64,000 nt of DNA from Halostagnicola sp. A-GB9-2 (GTDB taxonomy: Archaea; Halobacteriota; Halobacteria; Halobacteriales; Natrialbaceae): the NCBI RefSeq assembly GCF_030068615.1, contig NZ_JASJOC010000007.1:62001-126000 (forward strand). Reading direction: 5' to 3'. Shown in pieces: positions 43,768-52,182 of the stretch. The notes under the pieces were generated by a model that worked only from the letters and a program-made list of their open reading frames with translations, was not told where the DNA came from and did no database searches. Numbering within the stretch: position 1 is the stretch's first letter; each line of letters begins with the position of its first letter. Both the position numbers and the translations under genes were made by a program.

Positions 43768-45045
43768 ATGGGTCTATTCGAACGCGACACAGAAATATAC
43801 AAAAATCGCGATGCGCTACGCGAGGACTATCAACCCGAAGAGTTGGTCGGACGTGACGAGGAGATTCAGATGTATCAAGCATCACTTCAGCCAGTAATTA
43901 ACGGAGAACAACCGAACAACGTCTTCCTCTATGGAAAAACGGGTGTCGGAAAAACGGCTGCGACGAGATATCTTCTTTCACATCTTGAGGAAGATGCGAG
44001 CCAGTACGACGACATCGATCTCAACCTCACGTTTCTCAACTGTGACGGCCTAACCTCGTCATACCAAATCGCGACTCGACTCGTCAATGAACTCCGCGAA
44101 GAAACGAATCAGATCAGTACGACCGGATATCCACGAGCGACCGTTTACGAAATGCTCTGGGACGATCTCGATTCTCTGGGAGGAACCAACTTAATTGTTC
44201 TCGACGAAGTCGATCACGTCGAAGACGATTCGATTCTCTATCAACTTCCTCGAGCGCGCGCAAATAATAATCTCAGCGATGCTAAGATCGGTATTATCGG
44301 AATTTCGAACGACTTTTCATTCCGCGACGATCTCTCACCGAAGGTCAAAAGCTCTCTTTGTGAACAGGAGATTCATTTTCCGGCATACGATGCAGGAGAT
44401 CTCCAGAAAATCCTCGAGCAGCGCGCGGAAGTCGCGTTCCACGATGGTGTCATTGACGATGCGGTGATTCCGCTTTGTGCTGCGTACGGAGCGAAAGATG
44501 CCGGTGATGCTCGGCAATCGATCGACCTCCTCATGAAAGCAGGTGATTTGGCTCGCGAAGAAGAGGTAACCCAAGAACAAGCAAACGAAATCATCATCAC
44601 TGAAGAACACGTCGAGGCAGGACGCCACGACCTGGAACGAGGTCGAATAGAGGAAGGGATTAACGGCCTTACCCAACATGGACATCTCGTTTTGTACTCG
44701 CTTCTCACGTTACACCTGCAGGATGAAACACCGATCCGATCACGGGACGTCCGCCCGCGATACACGAACTTCGCACAGCGGGCGGGACGCGACCCGCTCG
44801 TTCCACGCCGAATGCGTGATCACCTTTCGGAACTCGCGATGCTCGGCCTCGTCTCTGTTACAGAACGGAATGAAGGGAGACGAGGTGGGACGTATCGGGA
44901 ATACACGCTCGATATGGATATCGAGTTAATTCTTTCTGCGTTAGATGACATTCTCGAGGATGTTGGCGTTCACGATTCTATCCAGAAATATATGTCTGAT
45001 GAAAACTCCCAAAGTGAAGACACATCATTATTGGAGTTTCAATAA
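43768..45045 (+). CDS. Orc1/Cdc6 replication initiator
   Basis: A 425-residue AAA+ protein that binds origin repeats and loads the MCM helicase. Walker A GKTGVGKT is at 56-63, Walker B LIVLDEVD at 142-149 and sensor 1 GISND at 178-182. A sensor-2-type segment DAGDARQSIDLLMKAGDLA follows. The C-terminal third carries the winged-helix DNA-binding domain (HLVLYSLLTLHLQDETPIR, then RMRDHLSELAMLGLVS and RGGTYREYTLD). Length and order match complete archaeal Orc1/Cdc6 proteins. The repeats directly upstream are its likely binding sites. Whether this is the sole initiator of the replicon cannot be told from the window. Confidence 0.95.
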   Translation: MGLFERDTEIYKNRDALREDYQPEELVGRDEEIQMYQASLQPVINGEQPNNVFLYGKTGVGKTAATRYLLSHLEEDASQYDDIDLNLTFLNCDGLTSSYQIATRLVNELREETNQISTTGYPRATVYEMLWDDLDSLGGTNLIVLDEVDHVEDDSILYQLPRARANNNLSDAKIGIIGISNDFSFRDDLSPKVKSSLCEQEIHFPAYDAGDLQKILEQRAEVAFHDGVIDDAVIPLCAAYGAKDAGDARQSIDLLMKAGDLAREEEVTQEQANEIIITEEHVEAGRHDLERGRIEEGINGLTQHGHLVLYSLLTLHLQDETPIRSRDVRPRYTNFAQRAGRDPLVPRRMRDHLSELAMLGLVSVTERNEGRRGGTYREYTLDMDIELILSALDDILEDVGVHDSIQKYMSDENSQSEDTSLLEFQ

Positions 45046-45550
45046 TATAATTTACTGCCCGTTCTTTCGACAACTAACCGTTCGCCAGACTGCTATTGTC
45101 TTTGAATAGTCTACTGACTTTGATCACAAAACTTTCTCCTAAAGTACTGTCTCTCTTGTATACTAGAGTAAACGTAGGGGATGGGAACTATCCGCTCGAA
45201 CAGCGGACGGAGTGGTGTAGTGAACTGACTGTCTGTGGTTAATTTACGGTTGATTGTCGCAGTAGTCTGGTTCGAGTCGCGTACGGTGCCGATCGCTATC
45301 GTACGTGTCGACTCGGAAGCTGTCGTATGAGGTGACCGAAAGTGATCCGTCACACTCTGTCTCGTCCGATATCCACTACCTCAGCACCTCTATCAACTAC
45401 TTCCGCTCCACTCATGGCGCAGGTTCATACACTCTGGAGGCGTCTACCTAGCGAGGAGAACGTGATGACCACCAACCCCCAAACTGAGACGGCTGCGGTG
45501 CGTTATTCCACTTGCCATCTATCAGAATTCTGTGAATTGCAGGTGCGAAG
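45046..45550. other. Intergenic region downstream of orc1/cdc6
   Basis: Contains one further origin-type repeat (45199-45218). The plus-strand frame 45342-45554 touches the next gene start but has no recognisable domain and I do not call it. No RNA gene seen. Confidence 0.45.
45199..45218 (+). repeat. Origin repeat 9, downstream of the initiator gene
   Basis: AACAGCGGACGGAGTGGTGT, about 150 bp after the orc1/cdc6 stop codon, showing that the element family brackets the gene. Confidence 0.8.
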
Positions 45551-46708
45551 ATGACTGAACACGAACTCACAGGAAACCGAACTGAATTCCAGGGATCGTC
45601 GACGCCTGCAGAGATGACTTCATCAGAGCCGACTCAATCTCCCCCCTCACCTACTCCGGCTAAGGACGATCGGACTCGAAATCGGTCGTTCGGGGCTTTG
45701 GACGATACGGCACTCGAGAGCAAGCAGGTGACCGATAGCGTTCCACTCGCAATCGAGACCAGCGGCCTCGTCAAACACTTCGGCGAGACGAAAGCCGTCG
45801 ATGGAATCGACATGGCAGTTCCAGCGGGTGGTATCTACGGCCTCCTCGGGCCGAACGGTGCGGGCAAGACGACCACTATTCGCATGCTCGCGACGTTGCT
45901 ACAGCCCGACGAGGGAACGGCGAACGTACTCGGGCACGATGTCGTCCGCGAAAGTGACGCAGTGCGATCCAGCGTGAGCATGACCGGACAGTTCGCGTCG
46001 GTAGACGAGGATCTCACCGGGAACGAGAACCTCCGCTTGCTGGCACGACTGTTGGGCTACTCGAGGTCACGATCCAAGGAACGAACTGCTGAACTGATCG
46101 ACGCCTTCGGGCTGACCGAGGCGGCGACGCGTCAGGTGAAAACGTACTCGGGCGGTATGCGACGACGGCTCGACATCGCGGCGAGCATCGTCGTCACACC
46201 CGATTTGCTCTTTCTCGACGAACCGACGACGGGTCTCGATCCACGAAACCGAAACCAGGTCTGGGATATCATCCGGGCGCTCGTCGATAATGGGACGACG
46301 GTACTTTTGACCACGCAGTACCTCGACGAGGCCGACTACCTGGCCGATCGGATTGCGGTTATCGACGATGGAAGAATTATCGCCGAAGGAACACCGAGTG
46401 AACTCAAATCCTCGATCGGCTCCGGAGTACTGAACGTCCGATTACGCGATCCAGAACGTCGAGTGGATGCCGAACGGCTGCTAGCTGAGATACTCGACGC
46501 GCCCATCGAGATCGACTCTGATCCGGTGGCGCTTTCAGCGCGGATTTCCGACGCCGCAAACGCCGCAAACGCGTTCGAAGTACTCTCTCGATCCGGGATC
46601 GAAGTCACGGACTTTGCGCTCGGACAGCCGAGTCTCGACGAGGTCTTCCTCGCTCTGACTGATCGACCAGCTACCGACGAATTGGGGGAGGGAGGGAATT
46701 CTCGATGA
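45551..46708 (+). CDS. ABC exporter ATP-binding protein (DrrA type)
   Basis: A 385-residue ATPase of the daunorubicin-resistance (DrrA/CcmA-like) group. An N-terminal extension of about 65 residues, rich in Ser, Thr and Pro, precedes the nucleotide-binding domain. Walker A GPNGAGKT is at 100-107. The signature [16 protein letters not shown], Walker [14 protein letters not shown] and the [10 protein letters not shown] switch follow. The last 100 residues form the DrrA-specific C-terminal domain ending [16 protein letters not shown]. It powers export of a hydrophobic compound with the permease encoded next; the stop overlaps that start by four bases. Substrate unknown. Confidence 0.92.
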   Translation: MTEHELTGNRTEFQGSSTPAEMTSSEPTQSPPSPTPAKDDRTRNRSFGALDDTALESKQVTDSVPLAIETSGLVKHFGETKAVDGIDMAVPAGGIYGLLGPNGAGKTTTIRMLATLLQPDEGTANVLGHDVVRESDAVRSSVSMTGQFASVDEDLTGNENLRLLARLLGYSRSRSKERTAELIDAFGLTEAATRQVKTYSGGMRRRLDIAASIVVTPDLLFLDEPTTGLDPRNRNQVWDIIRALVDNGTTVLLTTQYLDEADYLADRIAVIDDGRIIAEGTPSELKSSIGSGVLNVRLRDPERRVDAERLLAEILDAPIEIDSDPVALSARISDAANAANAFEVLSRSGIEVTDFALGQPSLDEVFLALTDRPATDELGEGGNSR

Positions 46709-47541
46709 CGGTTTCGAACGAGTCCGACGAGCCGGACGTCGAAATGCTACAGTCAGCGGTGGCGACCGGGGATCGACCAGACGGTCCGAACGCCGTCTCC
46801 TCGTCGCTCACGTTCGGCTGGCGGGCGTTGCTGAAGATCAAACACGTCCCCGAGCAACTGTTTGACGTGACCGTCTTTCCGATCATGTTCCTGCTGATGT
46901 TCACATACCTGTTCGGCGGTGCGCTGGCTGGTTCGACGGGTGCGTACCTGCAGGATCTCTTACCGGGTATCCTCGCGATGACGGTCGTGTTCATCACGAT
47001 CTACACGGGGGTTACGCTGAACAACGACATCGACAAGGGCGTCTTCGATCGCTTCCGAACGCTACCGATCTGGCAGCCGTCGGTTATCGTCGGTGCACTG
47101 CTCGGCGATGCGGTCCGATACACGATCGCGTCGACGCTGGTGATCGTTCTCGGTCTGATACTTGGATTCCGACCGGAAGGCGGGGTAATCGGAGTGCTGG
47201 CGGCGGTGGCGCTCCTGTTGGTGTTCTCCTTTAGCCTGTCGTGGATCTGGACCGCACTCGGGTTCGTTATGCGCTCGCCCGAGTCGCTCATGGGCGTGAG
47301 CATGATGATCCTGTTTCCGCTGACGTTCGTCAGCAACGTGTTCGTCGACCCCGAAACGATGCCCGGCTGGCTCGAGGCGTTCGTCGATATCAACCCGGTT
47401 AGTCACCTCGTGACGGCGATGCGCGGGCTGATGCACGGAAGCGCCACGGCCGGAGAGATTGGCGTGGTGCTCGCAATGTCCGTCGCGCTCGTGGTCGTCT
47501 TCGGGCCGATTACCATGTACCTCTTTCGCACTTCGACGTAG
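46705..47541 (+). CDS. ABC-2 type exporter permease (DrrB type)
   Basis: A 278-residue membrane protein with six predicted helices. It has the N-terminal amphipathic region and the [17 protein letters not shown] first-helix pattern of DrrB, the [19 protein letters not shown] block and the C-terminal signature region [28 protein letters not shown] (core NPVSHLV). It forms the transmembrane part of the exporter with the upstream ATPase (ATGA overlap). Such pairs often provide drug or lipid export in haloarchaea. Nothing in the sequence fixes the substrate. Confidence 0.92.
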   Translation: MTVSNESDEPDVEMLQSAVATGDRPDGPNAVSSSLTFGWRALLKIKHVPEQLFDVTVFPIMFLLMFTYLFGGALAGSTGAYLQDLLPGILAMTVVFITIYTGVTLNNDIDKGVFDRFRTLPIWQPSVIVGALLGDAVRYTIASTLVIVLGLILGFRPEGGVIGVLAAVALLLVFSFSLSWIWTALGFVMRSPESLMGVSMMILFPLTFVSNVFVDPETMPGWLEAFVDINPVSHLVTAMRGLMHGSATAGEIGVVLAMSVALVVVFGPITMYLFRTST

Positions 47542-47858
47542 CCCTCCGTATAGCCATTTTCGGTAGTGAAATTTGAACGGGTTTGGGAGTATTTCGCTTG
47601 CCCAACCGCTGAATATTTCACTTGTCCGACCGATGAATACTTTGGTTGCCCAACCGCGGATGCGCCTTCCTTTGCGAGGGCGGATTTGCTTACCGAGCAC
47701 ACAACTTATAAACAAATACTGTCGTGATAATATGATCACGTCAAACGACCTTGTCTCGTGGATAACAAAAAGAGAGACTATACACACTATCTGTTATCGA
47801 CATACACGAAAAACTTTTAATACTCCTGATCGATCCTCTCACTAGAGTCCCTGTTATC
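47542..47858. other. Intergenic region with a 24-bp tandem repeat
   Basis: Holds three imperfect 24-bp repeats (47587-47658) shortly after the permease stop. A TATA-like ACTTTTAATAC (about 47811-47821) belongs to the following gene. No gene recognised. Confidence 0.5.
47587..47658. repeat. Imperfect 24-bp tandem repeat, three units
   Basis: Units at 47587-47610, 47611-47634 and 47635-47658. Each begins GARTAYTT and ends with the pattern CCRACCG. Too few and too close for a CRISPR array. Confidence 0.7.
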
Positions 47859-49040
47859 ATGTCACGAGATGTCTTCGACCAATCCGAGTACGAACGCCGA
47901 GTGAACCGGACGAAAGCACGATTGCGCGAGGAAAACCTCGACGCGATCGTCGTCTCCGACCCGGCGAACATGAACTATCTGACGGGGTACGACGGCTGGT
48001 CGTTTTACGTTCATCAGGCCGTAATCGTCACGCCCGATGCGGACGACGAACCGGTCTGGGTTGGTCGCGAAATGGACGCAAACGGTGCGCGGGCGACGGC
48101 CTGGCTCTCCGAGCCGAACATTCGATCCTACAGCGACGATCACGTCCACTCGCCGTACGACCTCCATCCGATGGACTACGTCGCAGACGTCCTCGAGGAC
48201 TTGGACGTCGAGGACGGCCGAATCGGTCTCGAGATGGACGCCTCCTACTTCACCGCAAAGTCCTACACGCGCCTGCAGGAGAACCTCCCAGAGGCCGAGT
48301 TCGAGGACCGGACGTTGCTCGTCAACTGGGTTCGAGTCAAAAAATCCGAGCGGGAACTCGAGTACATGCGGGAAGCCGCGCGGATTTCGGAGGTAGCTAT
48401 GGAGGCCGGGCTCGAGACGATTGAGGAGGGCGTTCCGGAGTACGAAGCCGCCGCGGCAATCTCCGAGGCACTCATTACCGGGACCGACGCGTTCGGCGGC
48501 GACTACCCGTCTATCGTCCCGCTGATGCCGTCGGGTGATCACACCGGAACGCCGCACCTGACGTGGACGGATCGGCCGTTCGAGCAAGGTGATCCCGTAA
48601 TCATCGAGCTCTCGGGCTGTCGCCACCGGTATCACTCCCCGATGGCGCGGACGACGTTCGTCGGGGATCCGCCCGCAATCCTCGAAGACACCGCAGAGAT
48701 CGTTGTCGAGGGCCTCGAGGCGGCGCTCGACGCCGCCGAGCCCGGCGTTACCTGCGAATCCGTCGAGAAAGCTTGGCGGGATACCATCGCGAAGTACGAC
48801 ATCGAAAAGGAGGATCGAATCGGGTACTCGATGGGGCTGGGCTATCCGCCGGACTGGGGCGAGCACACGGCGAGCATTCGACCGGGAGACGAAACGGTCC
48901 TCGAGGAGGACATGACCTTCCACATGATCCCCGGCATCTGGACGGACGAGGTCGGCGTCGAGATCAGCGAGACGTTCCACGTGACCAGCGACGGCGCGGA
49001 GACGCTCGCGGAGTTCCCGCGAAAACTGTTCACGACGTAA
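47859..49040 (+). CDS. doeA: Ectoine hydrolase (DoeA/EutD), creatinase-like M24 family
   Basis: A 393-residue M24-superfamily protein. The N-terminal domain has MNYLTGYDGWSFYVHQAVIV and REMDANGARATAWLS. The C-terminal pita-bread domain has FGGDYPSIVPLMPSG, GTPHLTWTDRPFEQGDPVII and GYSMGLGYPPDWGEHTASI, blocks I associate with ectoine hydrolase rather than prolidase. The usual metal ligands are not conserved: the first Asp region reads IIELSGC and the second reads YHSPMART in place of DITRT, as in creatinase, which needs no metal. Ectoine hydrolase opens the ectoine ring to N-acetyl-2,4-diaminobutyrate. Nearby deacylase-type enzymes, aminotransferases, RidA and an osmolyte transporter support that role. 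A TATA-like box lies about 40 nt upstream. Confidence 0.8.
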   Translation: MSRDVFDQSEYERRVNRTKARLREENLDAIVVSDPANMNYLTGYDGWSFYVHQAVIVTPDADDEPVWVGREMDANGARATAWLSEPNIRSYSDDHVHSPYDLHPMDYVADVLEDLDVEDGRIGLEMDASYFTAKSYTRLQENLPEAEFEDRTLLVNWVRVKKSERELEYMREAARISEVAMEAGLETIEEGVPEYEAAAAISEALITGTDAFGGDYPSIVPLMPSGDHTGTPHLTWTDRPFEQGDPVIIELSGCRHRYHSPMARTTFVGDPPAILEDTAEIVVEGLEAALDAAEPGVTCESVEKAWRDTIAKYDIEKEDRIGYSMGLGYPPDWGEHTASIRPGDETVLEEDMTFHMIPGIWTDEVGVEISETFHVTSDGAETLAEFPRKLFTT

Positions 49041-49099
49041 GTCACGTCCGATTGTTCGACTCCGGAATCGGTACCGCTCTTTGGCTTCTTCTACAGCCG

Positions 49100-49452
49100 T
49101 TACAGATACTCGAGAAGCATCTCGATCGCATCCTCGAGCGGCTCGGCACGAATCCGGCAGACGTAGTCGGTTACCAGATTGGGTTGGAGCGACGCAACAG
49201 CGTGTGGAACGATCGAACTATCGCTCGGTGCTCGACGATGCCGAAAGTCGTCATCACTCAGCGGAATACGTCTCTCGTACCATGTTCGTGTCGTTATCCC
49301 ATCACGACGTATTGTTCCCCGTCGAATGGGTGTGTTTCATTATTAACGACTACCCAGAGTCTCGTCGCCTCGTCGGTTTCTTTGAAAGGGTCCGGCGCGA
49401 GGACGACGTGTCCCCGTTTGAGGCCGTCGGACGGCGGCTGTGAATCTGTCAC
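49100..49452 (-). pseudogene. MazF/PemK-like toxin gene, frameshifted
   Basis: From the GTG at 49452 the minus strand reads TDSQPPSDGLKRGHVVLAPD, then PFKETDEATRLWVVVNNETH and PFDGEQYVVMG, then meets a stop (49294-49296). One missing base near 49296-49302 explains it. In the next frame the protein continues ITTRTWYERRIPLSDDDF and HAVASLQPNLVTDYVCRI through EMLLEYL to a stop at 49100. The joined product of about 117 residues resembles haloarchaeal PemK/MazF toxins (RGxVV start, WVVVNNxxHPF, LSDDDF). The GTG overlaps the stop of the preceding antitoxin-like fragment, the usual toxin-antitoxin coupling. It was inactivated by a frameshift. Confidence 0.7.
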
Positions 49453-49700
49453 TCGTCGTCCTCGGCGCCGGACTTTTGTACGGCGTCGAGCCACTCTCGA
49501 CGGTCTTCTGCGCCCAACGTTTCGTCGAGAAACTGACTCGTCGACTGAAACACGAACGCATCACGAACCCGCTCGAGATCGCCGATCGCCCAGTACGGTT
49601 CCTTGTGTCGGACGAGTTCGCGCGATCGGAGCCGATTGAGAACCGGCTGAATCGAGTTCTCGTTGATGCCGGTTTCGTCGGCGATTTTCTGAATCGTGTA
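49449..49700 (-). pseudogene. HTH antitoxin-like fragment, 5' end lost
   Basis: Minus-strand frame ending at the TGA 49449-49451 reads TIQKIADETGINENSIQPVL, then NRLRSRELVRHKEPYWAIGD and QFLDETLGAEDRREWLDAV. The first part is a winged-helix/HTH of the MarR-like kind. An in-frame stop (49701-49703) directly precedes it and there is no start codon before the HTH, so the N-terminus has been cut away near the end of the hydroxyacid dehydrogenase gene. It overlaps the toxin remnant by the usual GTGA junction. Confidence 0.6.
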
Positions 49701-49731
49701 TTATGTATCCGACTCTAGCCAGTACGGCCTC

Positions 49732-50703
49732 TCACCGCGGACCCAGTTGCGACACCGCGTTTTCCAAATTATCGCCCGACTCGAGGGCCTTGACGTTGTG
49801 CGCGACGATGTCGGCCAGTCGATCCCAATGTTTCGGCGTGTGACCGCCGGTGTGGGGTGTGATCAGACAACTTTCGAGATCCCAGAGTTCGTGATCGCTG
49901 GGAAGGGGCTCGGGGTCGGTGACGTCGAGTGCGGCGCCGCGAATGCCGTTGTACTGGAGCGCGGAGACGAGCGCGTCGGTGTCGACGATCCCGCCCCGAG
50001 CGGCGTTGACGATCACCGCGTTCGGCGGCAAGGTCGCCAGCGCGTCCTCGTCAACGAGATTGCGGGTTAGATCGTTCAACGGACACGCGAGGACGACGTA
50101 CTCGCTCCGGGAGAACGCCTCGTGGATGTCTTCTTCATCGAAGCTCAGCACCTCGTCCGTCGGCCCGCCCTTCGACGGCGTGTACCGTATTCCGATCGTC
50201 TCGACGCCGAAGCCCTCGAGTCGTCGAACGACCTCCTGACCGATCGAGCCGAGGCCGACGACCGCGACGGTGCTGTCGGTGAACTCGTGAGACTGGAAGT
50301 GACGCCATTCGTTGTTCGCCTTGCGGCGCCACCCTTCGTGGAGGTTTCGGGCGAAGACGAGCATGTTCCCGATCGCCTGCTCGGCGATGCCGGGGGCGTG
50401 AATACCGCCGGCGTTCGTCACGGCGACGCCGCACTCGGCGAGCGCGTCGATCGGAACGTGCTCGGTGCCAGCGAAGGTACAGGCGAAGAGTTCGAGTCGA
50501 TCCGCCCGCTCGAGGAGGGCTTCGTCGATCGTGATTCCGGTCACGACCTGCGCCTGCGGGACGAGTTCGCGCTCAGCTTTCGGCGTCCGTGCGAGTTCGA
50601 CGGCGTGGTTCGGCAAGCGCTCGGACAGCGTCTCGGCGTACGATTCCATCGACAGGCCTTCCGTCCCTTCGCGGAGGACGACGACATCTGGGTTCGTGCT
50701 CAT
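49732..50703 (-). CDS. D-2-hydroxyacid dehydrogenase family protein
   Basis: A 323-residue NAD(P)-dependent dehydrogenase. The nucleotide-binding loop GLGSIG is at 150-155 with an unusual IGIRYTPSK after the second strand, suggesting NADP rather than NAD preference since no Asp/Glu follows. The catalytic triad is Arg236 in NAARGGIVD, Glu265 in DVTDPEPLP and His284 in TPHTGGHTP. The family reduces 2-oxo acids to D-hydroxy acids. Its role here is unknown; it could dispose of a 2-oxo acid made by the dehydratase or aminotransferases nearby. The ATG at 50703 is preferred to the one at 50748. It is divergent from the M20 gene. Confidence 0.9.
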   Translation of the reverse strand: MSTNPDVVVLREGTEGLSMESYAETLSERLPNHAVELARTPKAERELVPQAQVVTGITIDEALLERADRLELFACTFAGTEHVPIDALAECGVAVTNAGGIHAPGIAEQAIGNMLVFARNLHEGWRRKANNEWRHFQSHEFTDSTVAVVGLGSIGQEVVRRLEGFGVETIGIRYTPSKGGPTDEVLSFDEEDIHEAFSRSEYVVLACPLNDLTRNLVDEDALATLPPNAVIVNAARGGIVDTDALVSALQYNGIRGAALDVTDPEPLPSDHELWDLESCLITPHTGGHTPKHWDRLADIVAHNVKALESGDNLENAVSQLGPR

Positions 50704-50829
50704 ATCGATCTCTTCGCGCCCGGGTGACGCTTGCGTGAGGATTGTCACGAACAGTCTTATTCTTTATGTGTAAACGACGTTAACGAGAATTGTGTATTAT
50801 TAAGGTAATGGGGCGCGTCAGCTAGTCGC
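50704..50829. promoter_or_regulatory. Divergent promoter region (hydroxyacid dehydrogenase / M20 hydrolase)
   Basis: The plus strand has a TATA-like GTATTATTAAGG (50792-50803) about 27-38 nt before 50830. The minus strand has an AAAGAATAAG stretch (about 50757-50766) 55-65 nt before 50703. Between them lies ACGTTAACG (50776-50784), a small near-palindrome that could be an operator core. Confidence 0.35.
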
Positions 50830-52182
50830 ATGAACGAACCGGTTCAGGATCGCCTCGTCACGCTCCGTCGAAGTCTCCACCGCCATCCCGAACCCGCGTG
50901 GCGGGAGTTCTACACGACCGCTCAACTCGTCGAGGAAATTAGAGCGATCGGCGTCGACGAACTCGCCGTCGGCCCCGACGCCTACGATCCGGGCGACCGA
51001 ATGGCCGTTCCCGCCGACGAAGAACTCGCATGGTGGGATCGACGAGCGCACGAGCGCGGTGCCGACCCGGAATTGCTCGAGCGAATGGCTGGCGGAAACA
51101 CGGGAGCCGTCGCAGTTCTCGAGTGCGGCGACGGACCTCGGATCGGCCTCCGCGTCGACATCGACGGCCTGTTCGTCGAGGAGGCCTCGGGCGACGACCA
51201 CGTACCGGACGCCGAAGGCTTCCGCTCGGAGATCGAGGGAACGATGCACGCGTGCGGGCACGACGTTCACATGACTTGGGGACTGGCCGTTCTCGAGGCG
51301 ATCAAGGAGAGCGATTTCTCTGGTCAACTGGTGGTCTTTTTCCAGCCCGCAGAGGAGGTAAGTGGCGGCGGCTGTCCGATGGCAAAGAGCCCCTTCGCCG
51401 ACGACCTGGATTACCTGCTCGCGATCCATGTGGGTCTTGACCACCCAACAGGACAGGTCATCGCGGGCATCGAGAAACCGCTCGCGATGTGTCACGTCGA
51501 CGTGACGATCAAGGGAACGTCTGCCCACGCGGGAAAGGCCCCGCAGGAGGGCGACAACGCGATCCAGGCTATGGGAACGGCGATCGAGAACACCTACGGA
51601 ATCCCCCGTCACAGCGGTGGGATGACCCGGATAAACATCGGTCGTGCGGAGGCGGGAACCGCGAGCAACGTCATCGCCGAACGCGCCCACCTCGAAGCCG
51701 AAGCACGGGGTGAAACGACGGAACTGATGGAGTACGCGAAAGCCAAACTCGAGCGTGTCATGCGATCTGCCGCGACAATGCACGGCTGTGGAGCCGACGT
51801 AGACGTGATTAGTGAGTCGCCGCGAGCTGACAGCGATTCGGAACTCGTCGACGTCATCGCGACCGTTGCGGGTTCCGTCGACGGGATCGACGACGTCGTC
51901 CCCACTGCCGATTTCGGCGCGAGCGAGGACGCCACGTTTCTGATGGAACGCGTACAGGAAGACGGCGGCCTCGCGTCCTACCTGATCGTCGGTACCGACC
52001 ATCCGACGAGCCACCACACGCCGACGTTTGACGTCGACGAGGCGAGCCTCGAGCACGGCGTCTCGGTGCTGGTCGAGACGATCCGAGAACTCGAGCACCG
52101 ACATCCGGTCCCCGGGTTGGAGGAGCGTTCCAGCACGCGGGCGGAAGAACGTCCCGTCTCGCGTTCGGAGGGCGAGAAATGA
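50830..52182 (+). CDS. M20-family amidohydrolase (AbgA/AbgB-like), copy 1
   Basis: A 450-residue zinc aminoacylase-type hydrolase. It starts RRSLHRHPEPAWREFYTTAQ (13-32), then has the metal block MHACGHDVHM, the base Glu pair in FQPAEEVSGGG, GTSAHAGKAPQEGDNAIQAM from the lid domain and VPTADFGASEDATFLME with the last metal Glu. This is the aminobenzoyl-glutamate/N-acyl-amino-acid hydrolase branch. It is strongly similar throughout to the second M20 gene (59462-60808). Next to ectoine hydrolase it may deacetylate N-acetyl-2,4-diaminobutyrate in place of DoeB, which is from another family; that is inference. Its stop overlaps the next start by four bases. Confidence 0.85.
   Translation: MNEPVQDRLVTLRRSLHRHPEPAWREFYTTAQLVEEIRAIGVDELAVGPDAYDPGDRMAVPADEELAWWDRRAHERGADPELLERMAGGNTGAVAVLECGDGPRIGLRVDIDGLFVEEASGDDHVPDAEGFRSEIEGTMHACGHDVHMTWGLAVLEAIKESDFSGQLVVFFQPAEEVSGGGCPMAKSPFADDLDYLLAIHVGLDHPTGQVIAGIEKPLAMCHVDVTIKGTSAHAGKAPQEGDNAIQAMGTAIENTYGIPRHSGGMTRINIGRAEAGTASNVIAERAHLEAEARGETTELMEYAKAKLERVMRSAATMHGCGADVDVISESPRADSDSELVDVIATVAGSVDGIDDVVPTADFGASEDATFLMERVQEDGGLASYLIVGTDHPTSHHTPTFDVDEASLEHGVSVLVETIRELEHRHPVPGLEERSSTRAEERPVSRSEGEK

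Noticed and set aside
45342-45554. 70-codon frame overlapping the DrrA start by four bases
   Set aside because: The overlap looks like translational coupling, but the translation has repeated STTSAPL and no domain, and no promoter stands out.
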